Part shown: positions 17,620 through 28,208 of the stretch, piece by piece
Layout of the letters: every line of letters starts with the position of its first letter
How positions within the stretch are numbered: position 1 is the first letter of the stretch
Assembly (NCBI GenBank): GCA_024235715.1
Contig: JACKLW010000005.1
Span: forward strand, 930,001-994,000
Length of the DNA stretch: 64,000 bases
Reading direction: 5' to 3'
Source: Accumulibacter sp.
GTDB lineage: Bacteria; Pseudomonadota; Gammaproteobacteria; Burkholderiales; Rhodocyclaceae
Notes under the pieces: model-generated
Database searches by the model: none
What the model was told of the DNA's origin: nothing
The model's input: the letters and a program-made list of their open reading frames with translations, nothing else
Translations under genes and position numbers: made by a program

Positions 17620-18486
17620 ATGTCAATCAATGAAAGCTGGCTGTGGGTCGCGGCTGCTGCGGTCGCGGCGTTTTTCCTGTGGCGCTTCGTCAAAGCTCGT
17701 CGTTCCGCAGACGAGCAGGCACAGAGAGAAGCGAGCGCGGACGCCAGCGCTGCGAAAGTCGAGCACTCCGCCGCAGACACCGAAGGCGCCGAAGCCGAGC
17801 GCAAGGCCGCCGAGGACGCCGCGCGCGCCGAGGCCGAACGCAAGGCCGCCGAGGACGCCGCGCGCGCCGAAGCCGAGCGCAAGGCCGCCGAGGACGCCGC
17901 GCGCGCCGAAGCCGAACGCAAGGCCGCCGAGGACGCCGCGCGCGCCGAAGCCGACCGCAAGGCAGTCGAGGAAGCGCTGCGCCTTGAAGAGGAGGAGCGC
18001 CTGGCCGTTGACCGGGCCATTGCTCGCGAAACCGAGCGCCAGGCAGCGGAGGAAAGCGCCAGGGCCGCCCGCGCGCCGGCGGTAAAGGCAGTCACGGCCA
18101 AGACGCCGGAAGAAATAGTAGTGATGGTTGCTGACGACTCAAAAGTGGTACGGGTAAAGACAGGCCGCCTGCTCGGCGCCCACCGCTATCAGGTGGTGAT
18201 GGCCGAAGACGGATTGGACGCGGCGCGGCAAATCGAGAGCGCCCTCCCCGACGTGCTGGTTACCGACGTGGATATGCCGGGCATGAGCGGCCTGCAACTG
18301 ACCCGGCAGCTGCGCGGCAGCGCAACAACCGCGCCATTGCCGATCATCATGGTGACCTCGGATAGCGAACAGTTGCGCGAGGAAGCCAAGGCGGCCGGCG
18401 TGGACGTGCTGCTCGGAAAACCTTACCCCGAGGAACAGCTGATTGCCCATATCCAACGGCTGGTGAACGGTGAGGCCAGGCCTTGA
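17620..18486 (+). CDS. Membrane-anchored response regulator with Ala/Glu repeat stalk
   Basis: 288 residues from the ATG at 17620 (AGGGCGAAGG upstream). One N-terminal helix (LWVAAAAVAAFFLWRFV) is followed by a charged Ala/Glu/Arg/Lys region of about 130 residues. That region contains four copies of a 13-residue unit (AERKAAEDAARAE) and is strongly predicted to be helical or coiled coil. The C-terminal ~120 residues are a CheY-like receiver, with acidic pair ADDSKV, phospho-acceptor Asp in VLVTDVDMPGMSG and conserved Lys in LLGKPY. There is no output domain after the receiver. This could be a scaffold that presents a receiver to other proteins at the membrane. The partner kinase is unknown. 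Confidence 0.8.
   Translation: MSINESWLWVAAAAVAAFFLWRFVKARRSADEQAQREASADASAAKVEHSAADTEGAEAERKAAEDAARAEAERKAAEDAARAEAERKAAEDAARAEAERKAAEDAARAEADRKAVEEALRLEEEERLAVDRAIARETERQAAEESARAARAPAVKAVTAKTPEEIVVMVADDSKVVRVKTGRLLGAHRYQVVMAEDGLDAARQIESALPDVLVTDVDMPGMSGLQLTRQLRGSATTAPLPIIMVTSDSEQLREEAKAAGVDVLLGKPYPEEQLIAHIQRLVNGEARP
17791..17946 (+). repeat. Four tandem 39-bp coding repeats
   Basis: Units begin at 17791, 17830, 17869 and 17908 and differ at only one or two positions (gag/gaa and gagc/gaac alternations). A fifth, diverging copy starts at 17947. Each encodes AERKAAEDAARAE in frame, so copy-number change would lengthen or shorten the stalk by 13 residues without a frameshift. Confidence 0.9.
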
Positions 18487-18493
18487 GGCAGTG

Positions 18494-18925
18494 ATGAATG
18501 CGACCGATCAGCTGCGCTCTCGGGAGCCAGGGGACCGATTCCCCGCTCTTGGCGAGTTCGCGGTCGTCTGCCTGTGCGCCGACTGGTGCGGTGTCTGTCG
18601 TGAATACCGCGACGGCTTTGCGGAAATTGCCCGGCAGTTTCCCGCGGCCGAATTCCACTGGCTGGATATCGAGGAGCATGCCGAGGATGTGGGTGACCTC
18701 GATGTGGAAAACTTTCCGACGCTGCTCATCAAGCGTCGCGACCTGGTCCTGTTCTACGGCACCATGCTGCCGGCACCGAGTCACCTGAAGCGCACGCTCG
18801 AAGTCTTTCTCGAACAGAGCAGCGAGGAGAGCAGGGTGTACGCGTTCTCCAGCGTCGAGCGACACTGCTGGCAGAAAGACGAGGATCTGAGGCAGCTGGG
18901 CGCAAACCAGCAGAGCAGAATCTGA
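18494..18925 (+). CDS. Thioredoxin-like protein
   Basis: 143 residues from the ATG at 18494, eight bases after the response-regulator stop. The thioredoxin fold is shown by VVCLCADWCGVCREYRDGF, with active-site pair Cys-Gly-Val-Cys, then the strand FHWLDIEEH and a cis-Pro loop FPTLLIKRR. No signal peptide is present, so it is cytoplasmic. It probably reduces or senses disulfides in a partner. Cotranscription with the response regulator is likely, but the functional link is unknown. Confidence 0.8.
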   Translation: MNATDQLRSREPGDRFPALGEFAVVCLCADWCGVCREYRDGFAEIARQFPAAEFHWLDIEEHAEDVGDLDVENFPTLLIKRRDLVLFYGTMLPAPSHLKRTLEVFLEQSSEESRVYAFSSVERHCWQKDEDLRQLGANQQSRI

Positions 18926-18965
18926 CTCCCGTGCGGCCTGCACCGCGAATCGCTTGCGTCCGGGT

Positions 18966-19880
18966 CTAACTGGCGACCAGCACGCCTTGTTCGTCGCGTA
19001 GCGTGCCAACGCGGATCAGGTCTCGTGCCAGGTTGTGCGCCAGCGCCTCGTTGCTGAGGTTCAGATAGCGCGCGTTGACGCTCTGACAGAAACTCAGACC
19101 GGCAAGGAAATCGGGAAGATCGGCACGCGGCAAACGCCGCCTTTCGAGCAGGGCAAAGGCCACGATGACCTTGAGCGCATGCCAGACCAGCAAATCGATG
19201 TCATGCTCGAAAGCGGCCAGCCGCCGGTAGGCACGCTCGAAGGCGTCGTCGACCTCGACGAAAGGCGCGCCATGCCCGGGGATGACCACCTCGACCGGCA
19301 GGCGAGCCAGGACATCGAGTGTCTTGCGCGCCGCCTTGAGGCCGCCAGCATCCTCCGGATGCCCGAGGAGTTCCGAAAAGATGACGCCGAAACCATTGCG
19401 CCACAGGGCGTCGCCGGAGATCAGGATGCGCCGCTCGGGGTTGTGAAAGGCAAGCGCGTCCATGTCGTGGCCGGGAACCGCGATCGACTGCCAGTTGAGA
19501 CCGCCAAGTTCGCATTCATCGCCGGCAGCGATCGTCGCATCGTGACGAAAACGCGCACCCGACTGACCAAGCGGTGAAAGGAGCAGCGCCTCTTCATCCC
19601 ACTCGGCGATCGTCGCGTCTATCCCCTGCGGCACGATGACCTGGCAGCCGAAAGCCGCGGCAACGGCGGCGTTGCCGCCGATATGGTCGGAATGCGAATG
19701 CGTGTTCAGCAAGCGGGTGAGGCGGCGACCGGCAAGCGCGTGTTCGAGCAGGGCCACCGTCTGACCGGCGTGCGTGACGTAGCCGCTATCGATCAGGGCC
19801 GCCCTCTCGCCTTCGAGAAAGACGATGTTGTTCGACGAAAGCCAGCCGCGTTCGAGAACCAGCAGGTTCTCGGGCAGCAT
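18966..19880 (-). CDS. Metallo-beta-lactamase-fold hydrolase
   Basis: 304 residues starting MLPENLLVLERGWLSSNNIV. The zinc motif HSHSDHIGG lies at about residue 60. Further ligands are in VPGHDMDAL, LISGDALW and VIPGHGAPF, the set typical of glyoxalase II-like hydrolases. The C-terminal helical part probably shapes the substrate pocket. The substrate is unknown. It sits 31 bp after a DUF1289 gene on the same strand. Confidence 0.82.
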   Translation of the reverse strand: MLPENLLVLERGWLSSNNIVFLEGERAALIDSGYVTHAGQTVALLEHALAGRRLTRLLNTHSHSDHIGGNAAVAAAFGCQVIVPQGIDATIAEWDEEALLLSPLGQSGARFRHDATIAAGDECELGGLNWQSIAVPGHDMDALAFHNPERRILISGDALWRNGFGVIFSELLGHPEDAGGLKAARKTLDVLARLPVEVVIPGHGAPFVEVDDAFERAYRRLAAFEHDIDLLVWHALKVIVAFALLERRRLPRADLPDFLAGLSFCQSVNARYLNLSNEALAHNLARDLIRVGTLRDEQGVLVAS

Positions 19881-19911
19881 CAGGGCTCGCCCGTGGCGTC
19901 GTCGGGCAGCA

Positions 19912-20103
19912 TCAGGACTGGCCCGGAGAATCGCCGTCCAGCCCGGCATCGACGATGCGCAGCGCAGGCGCTTCCTCGACGACGATCCCCTGCGAGCCCT
20001 CGGATGCCGGCTCCGGCGGACGACCGCAGCCCAGGCAGTAACCGGAGTCCGGGTCGAACATGCAAACGCCGACGCAAAGATAATCGTCTTCCGTTTCGCT
20101 CAT
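19912..20103 (-). CDS. DUF1289-family cysteine-rich small protein
   Basis: 63 residues. The defining pattern is CVGVCMFDPDSGYCLGCGRP, four cysteines arranged as in DUF1289 (C-x3-C-x8-C-x2-C), which may bind a metal or iron-sulfur centre; this has not been established. The tail after residue 30 is acidic and low-complexity, and the usual 'EI..W' helix is not conserved. A second family member lies 80 bp upstream. Confidence 0.75.
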   Translation of the reverse strand: MSETEDDYLCVGVCMFDPDSGYCLGCGRPPEPASEGSQGIVVEEAPALRIVDAGLDGDSPGQS

Positions 20104-20183
20104 GCTCGACCACCATGCGGAAAGAACGCATTGCGGACCTGTCCTTGCTTCATTCGCTCACTCCTCGCCTCCGCTAGCGCCGC

Positions 20184-20420
20184 TCAGCGCTCACAGTCGC
20201 CACGGAAGTCGCCTCCCGACGCACAGCCGGCCGGATCATGCTCGACGCGGCGTCGCTCGACGGCAGCCAGAATCGTCAGGCGCCGCTCGTCGGGTGCGCG
20301 GCTCCAGACGGCAATTTCTTCAATCGTCCGGAAGCACCCGAGGCAGAAATCGCCTTCGTCGTCCATCCGGCAGACGTTGATGCACGGCGAAGCGACGGTT
20401 TGCGTCACGAATTGAGTCAC
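20184..20420 (-). CDS. DUF1289-family cysteine-rich small protein
   Basis: 78 residues with the complete DUF1289 signature: SPCINVCRMDDEGDFCLGC followed by FRTIEEIAVWSRAPDERR. It lies 33 bp downstream of the HMG-CoA lyase gene on the same strand, so it may be the last gene of the leucine operon. Function unknown. Confidence 0.82.
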   Translation of the reverse strand: MTQFVTQTVASPCINVCRMDDEGDFCLGCFRTIEEIAVWSRAPDERRLTILAAVERRRVEHDPAGCASGGDFRGDCER

Positions 20421-20453
20421 GACAGACTTCTCCAGATCATGGCCACGGCGTGT

Positions 20454-21377
20454 TCAGCCGCGGCACTGCCGGGCCAGTAGCGCGCGCGCCACCTTCGATG
20501 TCGGCGGCCGGCCCAGGTGGCTTGCTATGAACCCGCCGGCAGCGAGCAGGCCGTCGATCGCAATGCCGCTCTCGATCGCCAGTCCGTCAAGCAGATAGAC
20601 GACATCCTCGGTCGCCACGTTGCCACTGGCACCAGGCGCGTAAGGGCAGCCGCCCAGGCCGGCGATCGAGCTGTCGAAAACGGCCATGCCCAGTTGCAGC
20701 GAGGCGTAGATGTTGGCAATCGCCATCCCGTAGGTGTCATGGTAGTGGCCCGCCAGACGCTCGATCGGCACCACCGTCGCACACGCCTCGATCATCCGCT
20801 TCACCGAAGCCGGCGTCCCGGCGCCGATGGTATCGCCGAGCGAGACCTCGTAGCAACCCATATCGACCAGCTGCCTGGCGACCCAGGCAGCCTTTTGCGG
20901 ATCGACAGGGCCTTCGTACGGGCAGGCAACAACGCAGGAAACGTAGCCGCGTACGCGGACATCGAGAGCACTGGCGGCATCGACCACGGCAGCAAAGCGT
21001 TTCAGACTCTCGGCGATGCCGCAGTTGATGTTTTTCTGCGAGAACGTCTCCGACGCAGCGCCGAAGATCGCCACTTCCTGCGCGCCAGCTTCGATGGCCG
21101 CGTCAAAGCCCTTGAGGTTCGGCGTCAGCACCGGGTACGAGACCTCGGGCCGACGGCGCGAACTCGACAGTACGGCGCGCAGGACCTCGGCGTTGTCGGC
21201 CATCTGTGGCACCCACTTCGGTGATACAAAGGACGTCACCTCGATAGCCGGCAGCCCGGCGTCGACGAGACGTTCGATCAATTCGATCTTGATCGCCGCG
21301 GGAACGATCTGCGCTTCGTTCTGCAGGCCATCACGTGGTCCGACCTCGACCAGTCTGACGCGTTTCGGCTGGGCCAT
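20454..21377 (-). CDS. liuE: Hydroxymethylglutaryl-CoA lyase
   Basis: 307 residues from the ATG at 21377, directly after the liuD stop. The DRE-TIM metallolyase barrel shows [12 protein letters not shown] at the N-terminus, with the catalytic Arg/Asp and metal ligand. The HMG-CoA lyase signature loop is [20 protein letters not shown] with its active-site cysteine. It cleaves HMG-CoA to acetoacetate and acetyl-CoA, the last step of leucine degradation. Confidence 0.95.
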   Translation of the reverse strand: MAQPKRVRLVEVGPRDGLQNEAQIVPAAIKIELIERLVDAGLPAIEVTSFVSPKWVPQMADNAEVLRAVLSSSRRRPEVSYPVLTPNLKGFDAAIEAGAQEVAIFGAASETFSQKNINCGIAESLKRFAAVVDAASALDVRVRGYVSCVVACPYEGPVDPQKAAWVARQLVDMGCYEVSLGDTIGAGTPASVKRMIEACATVVPIERLAGHYHDTYGMAIANIYASLQLGMAVFDSSIAGLGGCPYAPGASGNVATEDVVYLLDGLAIESGIAIDGLLAAGGFIASHLGRPPTSKVARALLARQCRG

Positions 21378-21378
21378 T

Positions 21379-23415
21379 TCACTGCTCCGCCGCGAAGTCG
21401 ACCAGTTCCGCGCCGTCGGCAACCTGATCGCCGGCAGCGTAACGGAAGGCTTTGACGGTACCGTTCTTGGGCGCGGTAATGGTGTGCTCCATCTTCATCG
21501 CTTCGAGAATGAGCAGCGGCGCGCCCTTATCCACCTGCTGACCGACCGCTGCCAGCAGGGCGACCACCTTGCCCGGCATCGGTGCCGTCAAGCCGCCACC
21601 TTGCCTACCACCGGCCTCGACCAGGTGCAGGGGATCGTCGCGCAGGATGAGGTAATTGGTACCATTGAGAAACACGTATCTCTTCTGTTCCTCCTTCTCA
21701 TTGACGGCAACGACGCTGGCCACCAGGCGGCGATCATCCAGTTCGACGGCCAGTTGCCCGGCGAAGCGTCCGCTCTCGAGAACCCGGCCACGGGCGAGGA
21801 CCGACTCGCCACGCAAGGTCAGGCGCCAACCGTCGGCCTCGTAGGCAACCGCCACTTCGTGCACGCTGTCGCCGCTGCGATAGGTCAGCGTGCGTTGCGA
21901 CTGGATGTTCAGACGCCAGCCATCATGGGAACTCCACGGCGACCAGGGTTCACCCGAGTGCCTGGCCCGGGTGACCGCCGCCGCCTGCTCGCGCAGCAGT
22001 CCGGCGACGGCGGCGACGAAGAAGACATTGCGCGGCGGCTCGCTGCCGGCGGGAAAAAGAAAATCGCGGCTGCGTTCGATCAGGCCGGTATCGAGATCGG
22101 CGTCGGTGAAGGCCGGGCAGACCACCAGGCGTGAAAGAAAAGCGACGTTGGTGCTGACGCCGACGATGCGATAGTCGGCCAGGGCCTGCCACATGCGCGC
22201 CAGAGCGGCATCACGGTCGACATCCCAGACGACCAGCTTGGCGATCATCGGATCGTAGAACGGCGAGATCTCGTCGCCCTGCTCGACCCCCGTGTCGACG
22301 CGCACGTTGAGGCTTTCCGCCGGCGGCGCGAGATGCACCAGGCGGCCCGTTGACGGCAGGAAATCCTGCTCGGGATTCTCGGCGTAGATGCGCGCTTCGA
22401 GCGCGTGCCCGCGGATTTCCAGTTGATCCTGCCGCAACGGCAGCGCTTCGCCGCTGGCCACACGCAACTGCCACTCGACGAGATCCTGCCCGGAGATCAT
22501 CTCTGTCACCGGATGCTCGACCTGCAGGCGGGTGTTCATCTCCATGAAATAGAAGCTGCCGTCGTGCGCAAAAGTGTCGCTGGCGATGAACTCGACTGTG
22601 CCGGCGCCGACGTAGCCGACCGCTCTGGCGGCATCGACGGCGGCCTGACCCATCGCCGCGCGGCGCGCTGCCGTCATCCCCGGTGCCGGGGCCTCTTCGA
22701 GGACTTTCTGATGGCGGCGCTGCACCGAGCAGTCGCGTTCGAAAAGGTGGACGCAATTGCCGTGCGTATCGGCAAAGACCTGGAACTCGATGTGCCGCGA
22801 GCGGCTGAGAAACCTCTCGATCAACACCTTGCCGTCGCCGAACGACGAGATCGCCTCGCGCTGGCACGAAGCCAGCGCAGCAGCGAAATCCTCGCTGCGC
22901 CCGACCTGACGCATGCCCTTGCCACCGCCACCCGCAGCCGCCTTGATCAACACCGGATAACCGATGGCGTCGGCCTCGTGCTGCAGCCGCGCCTGCTGCT
23001 GGTCGTCACCATGGTAGCCCGGCGTCACCGGCACGCCTGCCGCGCTCATGATTGCCTTGGCCGCGGACTTGGAACCCATGGCGCGGATGGCGTCTGCCGG
23101 CGGACCGATGAAAACGATTCCTGCGGCCAGGCAAGCGTCGGCAAAGACGTCATTCTCGGACAGGAATCCGTAGCCCGGATGGATGGCCTGGGCGCCGGTG
23201 CGACGGGCCGCATCGAGGATGCGCTCGCCGACCAGGTACGATTCGCGGGCGGCAGCTGGACCGATGCACACCGCCTCGTCGGCCATGCGCACGTGCCGGG
23301 CGTTGGCGTCGACTTCGGAATAGACAGCGACCGTACGCACGCCCATGCGACGCGCCGTCTTGATTACCCGACAAGCAATCTCACCGCGATTGGCAATCAG
23401 AATCTTTGTAAACAT
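21379..23415 (-). CDS. liuD: Methylcrotonyl-CoA carboxylase, biotin-carrying alpha subunit
   Basis: 678 residues from [20 protein letters not shown]. Domains in order are biotin carboxylase (ATP-grasp with GGGGKGMR, catalytic [15 protein letters not shown]), a linking BT-type domain at about 480-590, and a C-terminal biotinyl domain with the biotinylated lysine in [11 protein letters not shown]. With LiuB it carboxylates 3-methylcrotonyl-CoA using ATP and bicarbonate. Assignment to methylcrotonyl- over propionyl- or geranyl-CoA rests on the liu operon context. Confidence 0.94.
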   Translation of the reverse strand: MFTKILIANRGEIACRVIKTARRMGVRTVAVYSEVDANARHVRMADEAVCIGPAAARESYLVGERILDAARRTGAQAIHPGYGFLSENDVFADACLAAGIVFIGPPADAIRAMGSKSAAKAIMSAAGVPVTPGYHGDDQQQARLQHEADAIGYPVLIKAAAGGGGKGMRQVGRSEDFAAALASCQREAISSFGDGKVLIERFLSRSRHIEFQVFADTHGNCVHLFERDCSVQRRHQKVLEEAPAPGMTAARRAAMGQAAVDAARAVGYVGAGTVEFIASDTFAHDGSFYFMEMNTRLQVEHPVTEMISGQDLVEWQLRVASGEALPLRQDQLEIRGHALEARIYAENPEQDFLPSTGRLVHLAPPAESLNVRVDTGVEQGDEISPFYDPMIAKLVVWDVDRDAALARMWQALADYRIVGVSTNVAFLSRLVVCPAFTDADLDTGLIERSRDFLFPAGSEPPRNVFFVAAVAGLLREQAAAVTRARHSGEPWSPWSSHDGWRLNIQSQRTLTYRSGDSVHEVAVAYEADGWRLTLRGESVLARGRVLESGRFAGQLAVELDDRRLVASVVAVNEKEEQKRYVFLNGTNYLILRDDPLHLVEAGGRQGGGLTAPMPGKVVALLAAVGQQVDKGAPLLILEAMKMEHTITAPKNGTVKAFRYAAGDQVADGAELVDFAAEQ

Positions 23416-23535
23416 CGAAGCACCTCTCAGCTCCACGCCGCCGCAGCGCCGTGCATGTACGTCTTTGGTCAGCAGTGACAAAGTGCAAGGCGACGGGTCG
23501 CCAAACCGCGCCACACGGCCCGGAGGACGAGCCTC

Positions 23536-24330
23536 TCACTCGGCAAGCCAGTGCGGCGGCCGCTTCTCGAGAAAAGCCGCCAGACCTTCCTGGCCTTCCG
23601 GACTGGCGCGCACGCGGGTGATGCGCTGCGCCGTCTCGGCAATCGTCTGCTCGTCGATCGGCTGCCCGGCGACGACGCGGATCAGTGCCTTGCACTCGGC
23701 CTGCGCGCAGGGGCCATTGGCCAGCAGGCTGTCGAGGATCTCGCCAATCGCCTCGTCGAGTTGCTCGTCACCGGGGACGATCTCGTGCAGCAAGCCGATG
23801 CGGTAGGCCTCGGCAGCCGAGAAAGGCTCGGCGGTCAGCATGTAGCGACGGCTGTAGCGCTCACCGATCGCTGCCAGCACGTACGGGCTGATGACCGCCG
23901 GAATGATGCCCAGCTTCACTTCACTGAGTGAAAAGAGGGCATCGTAGGTGCCGACGGCGATATCGCAGGCGGCTATCAAGCCGACGCCGCCGCCGTAGGC
24001 CGGCCCCTGGACGCGGGCAATCGTCGGCTTCGCCAGCTGGTTGAGGGTCGCCAGCAGCTCGGCGAGGCGATTGGCATCGCGCAGGTTTTCGTCCGCTGAA
24101 TAGCCGGCGGCGCTGCGCATCCAGTTCAGGTCGGCACCGGCGCAGAAGCTCTTGCCGGTCGAAGACAGGACCACCGCGCGAACGTCCGGATCGGCGTCGA
24201 GCTGGCGCAGGCCGGCGGTCATCTCGGCGATCAGCGCCTCGTCGAAGGCGTTGTGGCGGTGCGCCTTGTTCAGCGTCAGGATGCCGACCCCGCCGTCGAC
24301 TTCGGTAATTATTGATTGGTAATCGCTCAT
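23536..24330 (-). CDS. liuC: Methylglutaconyl-CoA hydratase
   Basis: 264 residues of the crotonase superfamily. The oxyanion-hole motifs are SFCAGADLNWM and GPAYGGGVGLIAACDIA, and the catalytic acid region is LSEVKLGIIPAVISPYV. It hydrates 3-methylglutaconyl-CoA to HMG-CoA. The ATG at 24330 has an AAGAGGG site. It sits between liuB and liuD. Confidence 0.92.
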   Translation of the reverse strand: MSDYQSIITEVDGGVGILTLNKAHRHNAFDEALIAEMTAGLRQLDADPDVRAVVLSSTGKSFCAGADLNWMRSAAGYSADENLRDANRLAELLATLNQLAKPTIARVQGPAYGGGVGLIAACDIAVGTYDALFSLSEVKLGIIPAVISPYVLAAIGERYSRRYMLTAEPFSAAEAYRIGLLHEIVPGDEQLDEAIGEILDSLLANGPCAQAECKALIRVVAGQPIDEQTIAETAQRITRVRASPEGQEGLAAFLEKRPPHWLAE

Positions 24331-24341
24331 CAAGCCCTCTT

Positions 24342-25966
<1,625 letters not shown>

Positions 25967-25967
<1 letters not shown>

Positions 25968-26569
25968 CAGAAGCCTCCAGAGGACAACCAGCGTTCTATC
26001 TGTGGCAGCCGGTCAACACCAAAGAATGGTTCGCCATCGACGATCATGTACGGCGAACCGAAAACGCCCTTGCCAAACGCCGCGTCGCATTCGGCTTTCA
26101 GACGCGCCTTGAGCACGGCACCTGCAAGTGCCGCAGAGAGCGCCTCACGGTCAGCGCCATTTCCCGCCGCCAGTTCGACGACCAAGTTGCGTTCCGAAAC
26201 GTCACGCCCCTCGACGTAGAGTGCGCGGAAAACCGAGTGCGCGAAGGCACGCGCCGTTTCGCGGTCCTGATCATGCAGCCAGTAGTATGTGCGCGCTGCG
26301 TCCTGGGTGGCGAGCGGGAAATTCTTCGGATGCGTGTAAGGCACGTCGAGGAAGCGTGCCGAGCGCGAGAAATCGTGTACCGAGTACTCGCCCTTCAGCG
26401 GTATCAGCGTCAGCGGCGCAGCACCGGTCTGCTTGAACACCACCCCCAGCAGAATCGGCCGCCACCGGACCTCGCGCTGGAAACGTGCGGCGAACTCGTC
26501 GATTAGTTCCGACGCCAGATAGCCGTACGGCGACGAGAAGTCAAAGTAGAAGTCGATGGGTTCCGGCAT
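25967..26569 (-). CDS. 2-hydroxychromene-2-carboxylate isomerase family (DsbA/kappa-GST fold)
   Basis: 200 residues. The N-terminal strand [20 protein letters not shown] carries the Ser of the kappa-class GST/HCCA isomerase family, and the C-terminal [21 protein letters not shown] is the conserved cis-Pro and 'FxGxDR' motif. Known members isomerise aromatic intermediates with glutathione. Here it is embedded in the leucine operon, where such genes are frequent passengers. The substrate is unknown. Confidence 0.85.
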
Positions 26570-26614
26570 GCTTTCGCTATCTCTGGTTTGCGGCGTCAGA
26601 CTCGGCCAACTGCC

Positions 26615-27070
26615 TCACCTGCCGGGCGCGGCGGAAGCGCTCTTCGGCCACAGCAGCATCTGCGTGCAACGAAACAATGCCAGGCGGCGGCCGTCTTCGC
26701 TGCCCACTTCCGCGTCCCAGACCTGCGTCGTGCGGCCGCAGTGGACAGCCGTGGCTTCGCAGAGCAGCACGCCTTCGGTCAACGTCCCGAAGAAATTGGT
26801 CTTCAGCTCTATGGTCGTGAACCCATCGGCGCCCTCCGGCAGGTGGGCGAACGTGGCATAGCCCGCTGCCGTATCGGCCAGCGCGACGATGGTCGCGGCG
26901 TGAAGATAGCCATTCGGCGCCAGCATCTCCGGGCGGATCCGCAGACGCGCACGCAACTTTCCCGTTTCGACGGCCAGCACTTCCATGCCCAGCCAGCCGG
27001 GCAGGTGGCCCGGCGATCGGGCATTGAGCCAGGCCGTGTCGGCCCCGGGGCGCAGCGCGTAGCGGCCCAT
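26615..27070 (-). CDS. PaaI-family hotdog thioesterase
   Basis: 151 residues from MGRYALRPG. The hotdog-fold signature LAPNGYLHAATIVALADTAAGYA, then TTIELKTNFFGTL and ATAVHCGRTTQVWDAEV, match PaaI/YdiI-type acyl-CoA thioesterases. In this operon it may release CoA from dead-end acyl-CoAs. It starts 1 bp after the acyl-CoA dehydrogenase stop. A second, different thioesterase opens the operon. Confidence 0.85.
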   Translation of the reverse strand: MGRYALRPGADTAWLNARSPGHLPGWLGMEVLAVETGKLRARLRIRPEMLAPNGYLHAATIVALADTAAGYATFAHLPEGADGFTTIELKTNFFGTLTEGVLLCEATAVHCGRTTQVWDAEVGSEDGRRLALFRCTQMLLWPKSASAAPGR

Positions 27071-27071
27071 G

Positions 27072-28208
27072 TCAGGCGTCGGCGACAGCGCGGCCGATGA
27101 CCAGGCGCTGGATGTCGTTGGCGCCCTCGTAGATCTGGCAGACGCGCACGTCGCGGTAGATACGTTCGACCGGGAAGTCGCTGACGTAGCCATAGCCGCC
27201 GAGAATCTGGATGGCGTCCGAACACACCTTCTCGGCCATTTCGGAGGCGAACATCTTGGCCATCGACGCTTCCTTCAGGCACGGCTTGCCAGCATCCTTG
27301 AACGTCGCGGCACGCCAGACCATCAGCCGCGCGGCGTCGATCTGGGTCGCCATGTCGGCAAGACGGAAGCTGACCGCCTGATGCTCGATGATCGGCTTGC
27401 CGAAAGTCGTGCGATCCCTGGCGTACTGCACCGCGACATCGAAAGCGGCACGCGCCATGCCCACCGACTGCGCGGCGATACCGATGCGGCCGGCTTCGAG
27501 GTTGGACAGGGCGATGCGGTAACCATCGCCTTCCTTGCCAAGCAGGTACGAAGCCGGGATGCGGCAGTCCTCGAAGAGGATCTGGGCGGTATCGGAAGCG
27601 CGCTGGCCCATTTTCTCCTCGATGCGGGCGACGATGTAGCCGGGCGTGTCGGTCGGCACCAGGAAGCACGAGATGCCTTTCTTGCCGGCCGCCTTGTCGG
27701 TAACCGCAAAGACGATCGCCACCTGGCCGTACTTGCCGGTGGTAATGAACTGCTTGACGCCGTTGAGCACGAAATGGTCGCCGTCGCGGTCGGCCCGGGT
27801 GGTGATCGCCGCGGCGTCTGAACCGGTGTGCGGTTCGGTAAGGCAGAAGCAGCCGAGCTTCTCGCCGCGCGCCAGCGGCTTCAGCCAGGTTTCCTTCTGC
27901 TCGTCGCTGCCGTACTTCATGGTAATGCCGCAGGCCAGCGAGTTCTGGACGCTGACGATGGTCGAGGTGGCGCCATCGCCAGCGGCAATCTCCTCGATCA
28001 CCAGCACCAGCGACATGTAGTCCATGCCGGCCCCGCCCCACTGTTCGGGAACGACCATGCCGAGCGCGCCGAGTTCGCCCAGTTCCCGCAGCGCGTCGGC
28101 CGGAAAGCTGTGGTTGCGGTCCCATTCGCCGGCGAAGGGGGCCAGGCGCTCCTGCGCGAAGGCGCGCAGGGACTCGCGGATCATTTCCTGTTCGGGGGTC
28201 AATATCAT
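27072..28208 (-). CDS. Acyl-CoA dehydrogenase (short/branched chain)
   Basis: 378 residues. FAD/substrate signatures are CFCLTEPHTGSDAAAI, QFITTGKYGQVAI and the C-terminal QILGGYGYVSDFPVERIYRD, with the catalytic-base region VCQIYEGANDIQ. It is distinct from LiuA in the same operon and probably serves another branched acyl-CoA (2-methylbutyryl or isobutyryl). Substrate preference cannot be fixed from sequence alone. It overlaps the EamA transporter gene by four bases (ATGA). Confidence 0.92.
   Translation of the reverse strand: MILTPEQEMIRESLRAFAQERLAPFAGEWDRNHSFPADALRELGELGALGMVVPEQWGGAGMDYMSLVLVIEEIAAGDGATSTIVSVQNSLACGITMKYGSDEQKETWLKPLARGEKLGCFCLTEPHTGSDAAAITTRADRDGDHFVLNGVKQFITTGKYGQVAIVFAVTDKAAGKKGISCFLVPTDTPGYIVARIEEKMGQRASDTAQILFEDCRIPASYLLGKEGDGYRIALSNLEAGRIGIAAQSVGMARAAFDVAVQYARDRTTFGKPIIEHQAVSFRLADMATQIDAARLMVWRAATFKDAGKPCLKEASMAKMFASEMAEKVCSDAIQILGGYGYVSDFPVERIYRDVRVCQIYEGANDIQRLVIGRAVADA

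Noticed and set aside
17791-17946. CRISPR-like array
   Set aside because: The repeats are contiguous 39-bp coding units with no spacers.
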